Counted from the stretch's first letter, positions 34,159-46,728 are shown. The stretch is 64,000 nucleotides of DNA from Stachybotrys elegans (GCA_020746835.1 JAGPNK010000002.1:3100001-3164000), one strand, 5' to 3'. Numbers and translations are program-made. The notes: a model not told the origin generated them from the letters alone.

Positions 34159-34719
34159 GCAGGCAGTGCTGACTACTGCTACTTCCGGAGTCGTTTCCTT
34201 TGTCACGGTTTTTTATGTTTTGTACATGCTCACGTTGTCTATTGCTATCTCCCTCGATATCCCTGTAAATATCACGACCAGAAAGAGGTGTTAAGGAGTG
34301 GGGAAGGTGAAAGCGTGGTTGGAACACGAATGAATTAGTCAAAATACCCTGACATAGTCGAAAAAGCGAGTTAAATATCTTTGAATGCACACCCATTACA
34401 CGTACATTCATTGCTTGGCCACGTAGTACAGGGTAGGCCAGATGTGAGCGGATGACACGGCGGCGTTGACGTGGATGCCTGCGGACTGACAAGCACCATC
34501 AACCACTAATAGGATGCGGAGTCTAGAGCAGGATAGATCCCGGACCCACAAAATACTCGACAGCTTCTGCTGCCAAAAGCTCTCGTCTGCCCATCATCAC
34601 AGCATCAGTCCTCTTCTGCCCACGAATCAACCAACGCTGAACGGCCGCTCCCCCATCCTCGAGTCGCCCCATCTACCGGACGAGAAACAGCATCGCTCAA
34701 GGCCGCACACCTGAGAATC
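34159..34719. other. Intergenic, 5' side of PHB2
   Basis: 561 bp between tandem + strand genes: the 3' end of the methyltransferase gene and the leader of PHB2. No ORF with family features is seen. Confidence 0.55.
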
Positions 34720-35757
34720 ATGGCGGACAAGTGGCAAGAGGAGGCCATGCGACGCCTTCGCGCCATGCAGCAGGCCCGCGGAGCCGGAGGAGGCGGCGGC
34801 AACCCTCGAGGCATGATTGCTGCCCTGACGCTGGGTGCCATCGCCACCGGAGGAGCCTACGTGCTGTCGCAGTCGCTGTTCAACGTCGACGGTGGTCAAC
34901 GCGCCATCAAGTACAGGAGGATAAGTGGCGTGAGCCCCGAGATTTACAACGAAGGTGAGGCGGAAAGAAGCAGAAGAAAAGGCCAAGGACGACGAGCTGA
35001 CGGATCGGAACCGCAGGAACCCATCTCAACATCCCCTGGTTCGAGACGCCCATTGTGTACGACGTCCGCGCCAAGCCGCGCAATGTGGCGTCCCTCACGG
35101 GCACCAAGGACCTGCAGATGGTCAACATCACCTGCCGTGTGCTGTCCCGGCCCAACATTGAGGCCCTGCCGCAGATCTACCGCACCCTCGGCACCGACTA
35201 CGACGAGCGCGTCCTGCCCTCCATCGTCAACGAGGTCCTCAAGAGCGTCGTCGCCCAGTTCAACGCCAGCCAGCTCATCACCCAGCGTGAGCAGGTCGCC
35301 AAGCTGGTCCGTGAGAATCTGTCCCGCCGAGCTGCGCGCTTCAACATCCTCCTCGACGATGTGTCTCTAACTGTACGTACCCCGTCATCACGCAACGCCT
35401 TTCCCTTTGTTCCTCTAACATGCCCCGTCTTTGTAGCACCTCGCCTTCTCCCCCGAATTCACCGCCGCCGTCGAAGCGAAGCAGGTGGCGCAGCAGGAAG
35501 CCCAGCGCGCCGCCTTCATCGTCGACAAGGCGCGCCAGGAGAAGCAGGCCATGGTGGTCAAGGCGCAGGGTGAGGCCCGCTCCGCCGAGCTGATCGGCGA
35601 GGCCATCAAGAAGAACAAGGCCTACGTGGAGCTCAAGAAGATTGAGAACGCCCGCTACATTGCCCAGCAGATGCACGAGTCTGGCGGCAAGAACAAGTTG
35701 TTGCTCGATTCGGAGGGCCTGGGCCTCAACGTGTTTGAGGGCGGCGACAAGAAGTGA
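34720..35757 (+). CDS. PHB2: Prohibitin-2
   Basis: Inner mitochondrial membrane protein that forms ring assemblies with Phb1, scaffolding the m-AAA protease and cristae. Three exons, 34720-34954, 35017-35372 and 35437-35757 (introns 62 and 64 nt), encode 303 residues. An N-terminal helix and transmembrane anchor (about 32-52, [19 protein letters not shown]) precede the PHB/SPFH domain (about 57-215): [30 protein letters not shown] and [13 protein letters not shown]. The C-terminal coiled coil includes [18 protein letters not shown] and [15 protein letters not shown]. All conserved blocks join in phase. Confidence 0.96.
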
Positions 35758-36533
35758 GATGGCTGGATAGACGAGGAGCATTTCTCCTTCTTGCCAATGG
35801 GAGAAGCTGGATGAGGGATGAGAGAGACCTTGGGAGTCGTGTGTTAAAATATCTCCACTGTATGTTCTAATCCCATATCGACTGTACAATAGGAAGGGCA
35901 ATTGCAAGCAGATTATGCTGCCACGGATCATCACAAGATACTCTCATGAGGTAACCGCAATGTGTTGATTGATCGTCCTTGTCTCTGACGGCGTGCACGA
36001 CCACATGGGCAACTGACTGATGGACCAGGCGAGCCAAAAACACTGCACTGCCATAATCTATTGCCCAAGCAGGCCGTCTACTATACACAACGGTTCTGTT
36101 AAGTGCAGATTCCAGCCGAGACAGGATGATTCCAGACATATACATATCCCGCGCATCGAGTAAGATCGATATAGACATGATAAATATCACAGTGAACAGA
36201 CACAACATGTTGATTTATATCAATCCTCATTTTCTTTTGTCTAGGTAGTTTCTGAGGCGAGTTGGTGGGTTGTGATGTAGGAGGTATGAGTACAGAGAAA
36301 CGCCTAGATGTATCTCCCACAATTTCCAAAGAGACAAAAATACAAAATACTAGTTGACAAGGTCCGACCACCTGTGTTTCCCAAATCTTTATGAACGAGT
36401 GCTCGACGGCCATGCCAATCTGTGTTCCCCCAACGCCTCCGGATTAAATGCTCCGTGCCGCTCCAGAATATGAGAAGGAGAATGAATCAAGGAAAATGAG
36501 ACAGAAAATCAAAAGTCAAAAACAAAACCCGCT
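35758..36533. other. Intergenic, convergent 3' ends of PHB2 and PMC1
   Basis: 776 bp, relatively AT-rich, with no supported gene. Confidence 0.6.
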
Positions 36534-39500
36534 CTAATTCGACTTGTCACCGCTGGGCTTATCGGCGTTATTGTTGCTCTCCGGCTCCGTAAACTCCAAA
36601 CGAGGAGTCTCGGAGACCACGATGGCAGGGGCAGACTCAATGAGAGCCTCGTTGCGCTGCTCCTGCTCCTCGGAGACCTTCTTGCTCTGCTCCTGCTCCT
36701 TCTCTGCCTGCTGACCCTCCTCGTCGTCCTCCTTGCTCTTCTTGCGGAACACAAGGCGGAAGAAGTTGCCAATAGGAGCAAAGACGAATCGGGACACAAA
36801 GCGGTAGACAATGACGACGGGGCGGCCGACGATGCTGGCAATGCGACCAAACCAAGCGTCGGGGAAGAGGCGGATGAGGACACCCCAGGGCAGACAGAAG
36901 AAGGCGGTAACGACAGAGATAGCCCACTGAGTGCCGTCAAGGCCACCAGGAGTGATCTCGAAAGCACGAGAGCCGACGTAGATGATACACACCTGAAGGC
37001 CAACCATGATACAGTTGATGACAATGAAGAACTGGTTGCGGTGAATGCCCTCAAAGATGTTAAAGCGGTTGTCCAGGCGACGGTTGTTGAACTCGTTGAA
37101 GATCTGCATCCAGACAAAGGTGTTGAAGATGACAGTATCAAGAGCCAACATGTCGGTCTCACTGGTGCGATCGTAGCCGAGAATCTCAGGACCAGCAAAG
37201 TAGAGGACGAGAGTAACCACAAGCTGGTAGATAGCCTGACCCACGATCATCTTCCACATCTGTATCATGCATGTTAGCAAAAGGTGCCAATACCAGGACA
37301 GCGATTTGAGCTTACGTTAGTGGTAATCAGAGGAGCCTTCTTGCCCTGCGGCATACGGTCGAGGATTCGCTCAGTAGGAGGATCCGTTGCCAAAGCCAAG
37401 GCAGCGAAGGTATCCATGATCAAGTTGACCCAGAGAAGCTGCACGGCCTTGAGAACCGACTCCATAGTGGGACTGTAGACAGCAGTGATAAAGGCAAGAA
37501 GCACGGCGGTGATATTGACGGTGATTTGGAACTGGGGTATCGAGTCAGTCGTTGTAACATCGGAACACAGATTGATGCTGACTTACCTGCAGGAATTTCT
37601 GGACAGCATCGTTGACAGCACGTCCCCACTTGAGGGCAGTGACGATGGAGGCAAAGTTGTCGTCCATGAGAACAATAGAAGAAGCCTCCTTGGCAACCTC
37701 GGTTCCAGCGATACCCATAGAGAAACCAACATCAGCAGCCTTGAGGGCGGGGGCATCGTTAGTTCCATCACCAGTAACGGCAACAGTTTCGCCGAGAGCC
37801 TTGAGCCTGGTAACAAGGACCCTCTTGTCTTCAGGAGATGAACGAGCCAGAACCTGGAGCTTGGGAAGAATCTCGTTCATCTGCTCAATGGAAAGCTTGC
37901 GGAACTTGGGACCTTCCATGACAATGCCTCCCTCAGTGTAGATACCGCATTCAGTGGCAATAGCCTTTCCGGTGGTGAGGTTGTCTCCAGTAACCATGCG
38001 AACGGTGACGCCTGCGTGCTGGGCCTTGCGGACAGCCTCGGGCACACCGGGACGGACGGGGTCCTGAATACCAACAACACCCAAGAAGACCAGATCGCGC
38101 AGGACCGAAGAGAAGTCAACGTGCTCGTCTTCGAGGGTGGCGTGAGCCGGAGGCCACTGCTCGAAATCCTTGTAGACAAGTCCAATGGTACGGAGAGACT
38201 TCTTGGCATACGTCTCAATGGTGGCCTTGAGAGCGTCACGGTCGCCGTTGGTGAGGGGTTCTTCGTTCAGGTTGGCGATATCAGACTTGATGGAGCAGTA
38301 TCCCAACAGAATCTCAGAGGCACCCTTGACAAGGAGACGGTAGCTGCCAGATGGGAGCTTGACAACGGCACCCATGCATTTCTTGCCCGAGTCGAAGGGG
38401 AACATGTGCGCCACCTGGTGGTTGGCACGGGTCTCGCCGAGCGACTGCATACCCATGTGATCGCGAGCAAGCTGGAGAAGAGCAGTTTCCGTCTTGGATC
38501 CGATGAAGACAAACTGACCCTCTTCTTCACCCTCAAAGGCGGTCGAGTTGACAGCGACGGACTGAACAACGAGTTCTCGGGTAGCGTCGGAGAGATCAGA
38601 AGCCCACTGGGAGGGAGTCTTCTCGGTTGGCTTCTCGGATTCCGACTGGGCGAAGCTGGTGGAGCCGAATGTGCCGGCAACAACAGTCATCTTGTTTGTG
38701 GTGAGAGTACCCGTCTTGTCGGAACAAATGGTGGTGGCGTTACCCATGGTCTCACAGGCTCGCAGCACACGCACGAGGTTGTTCTCCTTGAGCAATCGCT
38801 GAGTGGCGAAGGCGAGAGCGAGAGTGACGGCAAGCGGAAGACCTTCGGGCACGGCCACGACGATGATGGTGATGGCAACGATCAGGATATCCATGAACTC
38901 GGAAGCTCGCTCAGTGGGCGTGTGGTCGTTCGAGGAAAGGCCGCCGAGGAATCGCATGAGCAGGACGAAGAAGAGGAGACCGGCAGCGCTGCCACCGAGC
39001 TTTGCGATGGCAAGAGCGAGGCCTTCAAGCTTCTTCTGGAGAGGAGTAGCCTCCACATCCGTGCGAACAGACATCATAATCTTGCCGAAGCTGCTGTTGA
39101 CACCAACAGAGGTGGCGACATAAGTACCCATACCTAAACAACAAGTTAGAAAGATACACAACTGCAAACTAAAACGTAATTCTTACCCTCAAGAACCTTG
39201 GCGCCAGAGATGATGAAAGGGTCGAGTCCCTTGGTGCTTTGGCCGGCTTCCAGAGACTGCATAACCAGATTGCCGGGTGTCTTCTTCAACGCATCAGACT
39301 CGCCAGTGGCTGAGGATTCATCGCACTTGACGTCGTGTCCATCAATGAAGATACCATCCACAGGAACCAGGTCACCAGGCTCGAGATGCAGGACATCTCC
39401 AACCAGAATATCATGAACGTTGATCATGAAGGACTTTCCAGAGCGAATGACCTTGATCTCGCGATCCTCCTTCTTTGCGTTGAGCTTGACGAAAGCACGC

Positions 39501-40258
39501 TCCTTCTGCCAGTCGTTGAATCCTCCAACAATGGTGACGATGATGATGGCGACGCAAATGGCGACACCCTCGACCCAGTCGACGGGAGTGGGCTCATCGG
39601 GGCCGTGTTCGACACCAAGCGTTTCGTAAAGTCCCAGGGCGAGAGAGATGGCAGCAGCAACGGTTAGGAGGATGAGGACCTTGTCGTTGTAGGCGTTCCA
39701 CATGAGCCTCCACAGGGGAGTGGCCTTCTTGGCCGGTAGCACATTGCGCTTGTAGACGCGTATACGGTCAGAGTGTGCTTCGCCGGAGGAAGCCGGGGAT
39801 GATTCAGAGGCTGCTGCCTTTTCCGAGAGGCCTGGTGATGATGATGATGATGAAGCCTTGATGGCCTCCTCGAATGATACATGGCGGGGGACGGAAGTCT
39901 CATCAACACTCAGGCCAGAGTCAATGTTAGTCTGCAGGCCGTGTGCAATTCCCTTGAGGCCGCCGAGGGCACGGTAGGCGGATAATGACTTGGGGTTCAG
40001 GAGCTTATTGAGCTGTCCGGGAGAGAAGGCGAAGGGGTTGTCGTCAACATGGAAGTCGGCCTCGGTGCCAGGATCAGGCCGTAATGCCACCTCGGGGTCC
40101 TCGAGGACACTGGAAGCTGTGCTGGAGGGGGCAGGCGTCAGGAAAGGGTTGGAGATGCTCGAAGCAATCGTCTCAGCGTTGCTGTTGGCTCTGTACCGCT
40201 GGCCGCCGGCCTGGGCAGAGGCTGGCGTCAGGGAAGCCGGAGCAAGCGTGTCCGGCAT
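36534..40258 (-). CDS. PMC1: P-type (PIIB) calcium-transporting ATPase
   Basis: Ca2+ pump of the PMCA/Pmc1 group, expected on the vacuolar or plasma membrane, exporting cytosolic Ca2+. Four exons on the minus strand, 40258-39187, 39133-37587, 37531-37316 and 37259-36534, encode 1186 residues. A ~180-residue cytosolic N-terminus includes a poly-Ser run coded by (TCA)n. Then come TM1-2, the actuator loop with [28 protein letters not shown], the phosphorylation site CSDKTGTLT (D496), the nucleotide-binding KGASE, and the hinge [14 protein letters not shown]5-10 lie in exons 2-4. The C-terminus is Glu/Lys-rich. Introns are 53, 55 and 56 nt. A 5.5-kb gene-free region lies upstream. Confidence 0.95.
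39836..39853. repeat. TGA trinucleotide repeat (poly-Ser coding on minus strand)
   Basis: Six trinucleotides, read as TCA (Ser) in the PMC1 N-terminal disordered region. Confidence 0.75.
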
Positions 40259-41289
40259 GGTTTCGGTGGGAGAGAGCTGGACGGAGAGGGAGGTGAAGGA
40301 GACAAAAGTTGTCGAGTGGAAGAGAGACAGACAATCGTGCTGGGGAGAAAGCAGACGATGACGGAGAGTATATCAGTCACTCATTCGTTCAATCGGGGCG
40401 ATGATGTAGGCTCCCTGGGGCGAGGTAGCAGCCTGGCTGAGCTGAGATCTTCGAACAAAGGAAGAGAAGGGGGGAAAAAAAGCCTTGAACCAAGTCATTC
40501 AGCGTGTACTGCCCGACAGTGCCCCTGGAGACAGTAGATTTCTTCCTACGTAGCGGAGACCCGTTTTTGAGGCAGTGCAGCTTGGCCCCCCCTGGCTCTT
40601 GCCATTCTGCGGTGATTGCTTAGGGGAGGGGGGGTGACGCTATGAGAACAAGGGAAGGCATGGGGCCGGAGCAACAAAAGAGGGGCGTGTGGAGTGTGAA
40701 TTTCCTGTGAGAGCAAGAGCCATGGGGAACGGCGACAGGCGCTTTCCCTGTTCCACGCTCAACACGTTTTTGCTCAAGCGCTGGGAGGGGACGCACGGAT
40801 CACAACCTTGTCGCTGTTTGGCTGGTGAGCCGAAGAAAAAAGGCTCCTTGTAAGCCTTGGCACTTAGCAGTGCCAAGGAGTTGTATTGGCTGCATCGAAG
40901 CAGGTCTAACGCCGATCGCTGGTACCCATATTTTATGCTTGATTTTAATGGGTCTCCCCTGGGTTGTTTTTCTTTCCTTTTCCACAGGGACAATTTCAGG
41001 CCCGTTTCCGCCCCCATCTCGTCTCTTTCCCACGGCAACCAGCCGATAGCATGCATTCTGGCATTATCTTGGCTCCCGGCCTGGAAAAATGCTTGTTCTT
41101 TTGGGATCCGCATGCATGGCCAAATTTCAACGATGCAATGCTTAAAATCTCACACACGGTTGGTCTCCGAGTGGTTGCAGCCTGCCACGCAAATTACCGT
41201 ATACAGGTATAACTTTCCTTGCCTTTGGTACAAATAAGCGCTGTGGCAGCCTAGACGAGGTACCCGCGGAAAGCCTAGAAAATACTAAG

Positions 41290-41307
41290 GGTGGTGGTGG
41301 TGGTGGT
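41290..41307. repeat. GGT microsatellite
   Basis: Six GGT units in non-coding DNA. Confidence 0.75.
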
Positions 41308-43213
41308 GCCTGGGCGTTGGTGTGGCTATGCAGGTGTGGCTGGTTGAGTCGCCACAAAAGTCTCGTTCTCAACAGAAAAAGAGACAATCTAGAACATGAA
41401 AATGAGCCTCGGTCTGAACAACGCACAACACCATGGCAGCGGCAAACAGAACAACGCATCGTCGATGCTCCCATTTACCGCCCGCCGGCATCATCGGACG
41501 CTCGCCGCTTACCTTGGTTGCTTGACATGTATGTATGTGTGGCTGAGCAGGGCTTCGGTGTCGCCCTGGAACAAACAGCTGACCCCTGGACAGGCTTGAT
41601 TAAATCATCCATCCATCTTGTTGGTACGGATTACCGGTGGCGTTTTTTGAAATTCCCAGCCCGCCGTAGCCTGTATTTCGATCCCGACCTGCTGCATATG
41701 CCAGCGTCGGCCCGAAGCTGCACTCCCATCGCACTTTTGTGTATCCCAACTGCCATTGCTTCCTTGGAGCCTCGATGGCACGTCTACCCGTGTGGCTTTG
41801 CATTGGCCCGGTTTGTCTGGCTGTCTGAGCTTATGAGGGGTGGCTGTGCCGTGCATGAGTTCCCTTTCACTGTTCCACCCCCCAGGCTACCGTTCGGAAC
41901 AGTCTAAAGCCGGGTAGCGAAGAGGCGAGGTTGGGATGAATGACCTTGAACTAGTCGGCTATCACTATACATGAAGGTCATCGACATATCTTGGTGAGCC
42001 GAACGCGCATACCACCAAGAATGTGAGTATGCTGCGGCACAATCAATGCATCATCGGCATGACGAGTCCGCGCCCGAGAGCTAGTAGAGAGAAGGGAAGC
42101 CTAGAAAGATGGGGGTTGGAGAGGTCCAACCAAGGCTGTAAGCTGATGTCTTTGGAATCAACATCGTCATAAGTGTATGTAGAACAGCGATCAACACTCC
42201 CACCACCAACACCACCATCAGCCCCATCTTGCATGGGTGTTCCTCGCCCCCAACAGTGGCCCGGGTGGGACGAGCCATCATGCACCCGGGGCTAAACATC
42301 AGCTTCAAAGCTGCCAACGGGCTGTGTTTGTTGGAACAGCTCGTTTGCCTTCATGGTACTCACGACATGTCGGTGAAGGTCAGTCGTCCTGAGCCCAACC
42401 CCGTTGTACGCGCGCAGAAAATGCTTATTTCTCTCTGATCGGATCTTGACCGAAGCGAGGTGCCTGGGATGAGAGAAGCCAAGCAAGCCGTTGCCTGTAC
42501 CAAGACGGGGGTGTGTCTACGTACGTGGCGGCAAAGGTTGTCGTGGTCCGACAGACAGCATGCAACTGCGCTGCTCATCTCTCCGTATCAACCAATAAGG
42601 TGTCGCCAGTATCATCATCGCAGTCGCCATGGACGCCGGTGACCTCTCATCACCCAACTGCCCCCCCCGCACCCGCGTTTTGGCCCAGGAGCCATGTTTC
42701 GAGCCTAACGCATTCTTCTCCCGAGCGTCTAGAAAGGTCAGCACCTAAAATCTAGGGCTGTTGTGTTTCCCGAGGCGGCTCTCGTCTGTTGGACATCATC
42801 TCTAGCCGCCGCCCAGCACCATCACCGCCAGCTTTGGCTGCTTGCTTGAGTGCGCTCGCTCACGGGCTTTCTCGAAATTGCCTGACTGCGTGCTGCTCAC
42901 TCTCCGTTGGATCGGGATCCAGTTGGAAATTGGCCGGAACCCTTGGCGGCAACTGCAGCATAGCCACACTCTCTAAGCTAGATCCGTAACAACCGTCACA
43001 ATTTCCCCTCCAGGACTCCACATGCACCGTAGAAGGTCGGGATTCATGTGTGTGGCAAGCAAGCAAGATTCGCGCAAAGTGACGATATCGCGGGAGGGTG
43101 TTGACCCAACGTGATACGCCAGAACAGCGTGGCAGTGTCGCTTTAGCGCACTTGGCACACTTGGTTCTTATATACAGAGCTCATCCATGACACCCACTGT
43201 AACTTACTTTGAG

Positions 43214-43253
43214 CTTGGCTTTGCTTGGCTTTGGTCAAGGCTTGACTAGTCAA
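43214..43253. repeat. 10-bp tandem repeat next to a 12-bp palindrome
   Basis: CTTGGCTTTG is repeated twice at 43214-43233, and TTGACTAGTCAA, a perfect palindrome, lies at 43242-43253. The sequence is non-coding and the function is unknown. Confidence 0.6.
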
Positions 43254-43735
43254 CCATCATCACCAGGTATTTGCCTCATGGGAGGCAATCTCTAAACGAC
43301 TTTTGCCAACAATCTATGCCGCAACGGTGGATGGATCGATCTGCATCAAAGTATTGGATTTCATTGTACTTTCGTCGACGAGTAAGCCTCTTTGCCCGCA
43401 AATTGATGACGACTGCGCATGCTTATTAGGCCGGAAAGCTACGGCAAAGTCGGCCGCTGAGGCAGTGCTCTCGATTGTGTATGGAGCACGGCACATGATA
43501 TCGGGCACGCAATAGTGAGAACTGAAAGGCCTCAGCAAGTGCTTCGTCGGGCTTATTGCCACTGAAAAAGGTGGTTGAGTTGGAATCCGGGTCTCCTGTA
43601 GCTCGCTGGCGTGCTAAGGCATACTGTACACGCATATTGTATTGGACATCTGTAAGACCGAGGCTGCTGTCTTGTTGCAGCCTTGTACCCGAGACATCGT
43701 GGTTCAGTCGTGTCAAACAAGCCTGGTTTGGAGTT

Positions 43736-43999
43736 TCACGCAGTACGTCGCACTTGCGCAGCTCTACCAACGCAATCTGGCCTCAACTCCTCCTCGTCGA
43801 GGCAGTGCAGCGGCGACAACACGCCATGGAAGTCGGTGACCCGTCGGACCCAGTGGTTCGTGACATAGGTATTTGACATGCAAATCAATTGGCCTCGACC
43901 GGCAGTTGAGCAGTGATGGGTAACGCTGTGCCCTTGTCCAGCGGCCCCGACTGATGCCGCCAGCAAACCGAAGAGGCCTCCGTAGCCATTCAGTCTCAT
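43736..43999 (-). CDS. Candidate small secreted Cys-containing protein (weak)
   Basis: An uninterrupted ATG-initiated ORF of 87 codons. The N-terminus MRLNGYGGLFGLLAASVGAAG looks like a signal peptide with an AxA-like cleavage region. The mature part has four Cys and no family I recognise. It lies alone in the gene-poor 40-45.7 kb region with no clear promoter. Other frames are also open here, so this may be chance. An 11-bp direct repeat (44017-44038) sits just upstream. Confidence 0.2.
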   Translation of the reverse strand: MRLNGYGGLFGLLAASVGAAGQGHSVTHHCSTAGRGQLICMSNTYVTNHWVRRVTDFHGVLSPLHCLDEEELRPDCVGRAAQVRRTA

Positions 44000-44016
44000 C
44001 GGGGTGAGCTTCGTAG

Positions 44017-44038
44017 GCGATGCTGGGGCGATGCTGGG
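44017..44038. repeat. 11-bp direct repeat
   Basis: GCGATGCTGGG occurs twice in tandem in non-coding DNA. Confidence 0.75.
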
Positions 44039-45533
44039 CTGATGTAGCTGATGCGGTGGGTGTCTTCGGTCTCGTAATCTCGGATAGTCGCATGGCTGGC
44101 ATTCCATCATCCCCGATGCACCACACTTCTCCCCCTCTCCGGCAAATATCGCTGAAGTAGCAGGTCCAGTAACTCGAATAGCATAGCCTTCCCTAGCCCA
44201 GAGGTTGATGAGGATGTATACTCAGGATTGACAGCCACCGGTCGTCTCCCAACCTCTCGAGATTTTGCAAGAGACGATCTTAGGCAAGCTCACTGCTGGG
44301 CCCTTGGACGGTCATCATCAACACTCACTCTCTACCAAGAACTGCGGCGATTAGACTTCCAGCAGCGCCCATATGGAGCGACTGATCGAGTGGGAATGCT
44401 CTCATGCCAGTCTAGAGACAACAGAGCGACCGTGTAGACGCACCAGGCTGATCTGCTCTTCAATTTGCTTCTTCTAGACTTCGTGCTCCTCATCATCAAT
44501 GCGCGAAATGACAAGCTCGTGTATGACATGCACCGGAATTTCTCGAGCTTGTTGTTGTATGAGGCTGACAAGTCTCATCAGTCAGTGAAACAGATACAGC
44601 CATTCTCTTCAGCCAGGGTTGGACCTGGCTGGTCTCATGGCAGCGCAAACGCAACGTCTATCCATGATAACGCCTAGGCCCCCTTTCAGGACCAGGCTGA
44701 CATTCTCTCTGGCCTGTGAGTGTCAACCGACTCGAAGGTCCAAGTAGCAGAGACGACCAGGGGATGGACAACCGAGACAAATCGTTTGAAGCCTGAAAGC
44801 TTTCCGGGAGCGGCAAGAAAAGGAGCTTTCTCTGGTGGTGACAGGAGACGAGGCAGTTTTGGCTTCGTGGTCTAGTAAGATGGTCTGCGATACATCCTAT
44901 GAGGATGTGTATCGATGCCAGCGTCCGGTCTCGCGAAGACAACAGCTGCGAGGATAGACCACCAGGGAATGCCAGATGCACTGAATTACGTGTGCTTCTT
45001 TCCATGAATATGCAATCGGAATGCTTCATTAATGGGATGCTGCCATTTCCTCACTGGATGGAAGAGTGGCAGACTTCATAGTCATGTTTCGTCTGGATTC
45101 TGCATACTGTCCATGCCACGAGGGCACCATTGCGGCCGTCGCTCGTCATCGTTGACGGCAATCTCGGATGATCATCCCTAGACATAATGCATCAATCGCT
45201 ACCTACCGTAAGGGCCTATGACAGAGAACGTAGGGATGCGTGATGATGGCTTGTTAATCTGAAATCATGCTTTGGAGGATTGCCAGATGCTTGTGTGTCC
45301 AAGACAACGAAATCGCGGTAATCCCTTGAAGTGTCCCGGAACCGAGCAGATGCCATGACGTACCGGGAATATATCATTCAAGAATTACATCTTGCCCACG
45401 CGAAGTCGGGGAATGGGTTGCCTGTGGCCTCGGTCGCGAGACGGAAGTTGCTTCCTGGAAGGTCCAACATCGTGACGTGAAAAGCAGATAAGATTGCTTA
45501 TTAAGATTCGCAGGCAGAGAACCCCACCATCAA

Positions 45534-45540
45534 CTTATCG
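45534..45540 (+). promoter_or_regulatory. CTTATCG motif upstream of RUB1
   Basis: Same seven-base string and same orientation relative to the gene as in the NSA2 and MRPL49 promoters, here 183 bp before the RUB1 ATG. The function is inferred only. Confidence 0.35.
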
Positions 45541-45723
45541 CCCCGCCATCTCAGCATCCCCGTCAATCAGCCTCGCGCATCATTCTCACAAGGAAGCTCC
45601 CCGCACATCGACCGACCGTTATAGCTGCAGCCTGCTCTCGTCCCGAGAAGCGCAGTATCGTACAGACAAAACCAAAAGAACTGTTTCAAACATAGCACCG
45701 GAGGAGCGCCTCTAACCGCTACC

Positions 45724-46162
45724 ATGTTGATCAAGTAGGTTCTGGATTCCTGCTCTGCCAACTTGTCGTTGGGATCTTGTCTAACTTGCACGTCCGCAGG
45801 GTCCGAACATTGACGGGGAAGGAAATTGAGTTGGATATCGAGATGGACTACAAGGTACGGCGAACCCGGAAGCAAGGCATCGAGCACGTTAAGCGCTCCT
45901 ACTGACGCCGTGAGCAGGTGTCCCAGATCAAGGAGAAGGTCGAGGAAAAGGAAGGCATCCCTCCCATGCAGCAGCGTCTCATCCACGGTGGCAAGCAAAT
46001 GTATGAGCATCCCGTGTTCCTGAGCTTTCCAACCATGTTGACTGACCTCTTTTCCCAATGTATAGGACCGACGATAAGACGGCCTCCGAATACAACCTCG
46101 TGGCCGGCGACACGCTACATCTTGTCCTCGCGCTTAGGGGTGGACGATTCATGGCTTGGTAA
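45724..46162 (+). CDS. RUB1: NEDD8 / Rub1 ubiquitin-like modifier precursor
   Basis: Ubiquitin-like protein conjugated to cullins to activate cullin-RING ligases. Four exons, 45724-45734 (11 nt), 45800-45854, 45918-46000 and 46066-46162, encode 81 residues. The start [18 protein letters not shown] and the end [10 protein letters not shown] are diagnostic: Ala72 separates NEDD8 from ubiquitin (Arg72). Five residues (RFMAW) follow Gly76 and must be removed by a NEDD8 hydrolase. Introns are 65, 63 and 65 nt. The TGGTAAGC at the stop could act as a splice donor, so a longer 3' form is possible. It is convergent with the Elongin A gene, a subunit of a cullin ligase. Confidence 0.94.
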
Positions 46163-46728
46163 GCGACGACGCCGTGCGCGAGGGTCTTTCTTCGATTCGA
46201 TACACGCACCAGAAGGGCGCGGCTCTGCCCAAGCCACGGACTATACGGAAGGCTCCTCCATACCTATTCATTAGCGAGGATAAGAGGCGCAAGCGCGGTA
46301 TACAAACAGAGGGTTGGCAAGAGATGCGATGCCAAAGGAGGACGGGTTTGACGTGGCGGATGAACATAGCACTGGAACTCTACAGGGTTGCCTTGCACCC
46401 CCGAGCCTTTGAACAGTTTTTGCACTTACTCAGACCAGCTGATACTACATGTTGATACTGGAATTGAAGGATGATTCACGCCAACTCGACTCATCGCACA
46501 ATAGACAGCTGCTGACTAGTAGAGCTCGTGCAGCACATTTCGTCACTTGACCCCGATCCAACTACTATTCCGTAGACTGCATAAACCTGATACACTCTAT
46601 CTTACAGCCAAACGCCTCCACATGTAGCTCACATGCCGATTCCTTAACCGATGCAACGATGCCATGTAATGGACTGTAACATGATTGATGTTCCGCTCTA
46701 TCCCATGCCGCATAGTAGATGCTGTGAA
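46163..46728. other. Intergenic, convergent 3' ends of RUB1 and ELA1
   Basis: 566 bp with no supported gene. Confidence 0.55.

Larger units (their letters stand above)
40259..45723. other. 5.5-kb region without a convincing gene
   Basis: Upstream of both PMC1 and RUB1. ORFs are short and overlap in several frames; the longest, 196 codons at 41317-41907 (+), shows no family features. It holds a GGT microsatellite (41290-41307), several small direct repeats and palindromes, and one candidate small secreted-protein ORF (43736-43999, minus). GC content looks ordinary, with no AT-rich repeat-induced decay and no transposon ORF. I cannot exclude non-coding transcripts or a fast-evolving gene with many introns. 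Confidence 0.5.

Noticed and set aside
38016..39137. 373-codon + strand ORF inside the Ca2+-ATPase
   Set aside because: Antisense shadow of the conserved catalytic exon; low-complexity translation and no promoter or splice signals.
41317..41907. 196-codon + ORF in the gene-free block
   Set aside because: No recognisable domain, several overlapping ORFs in other frames, and no clear start context.
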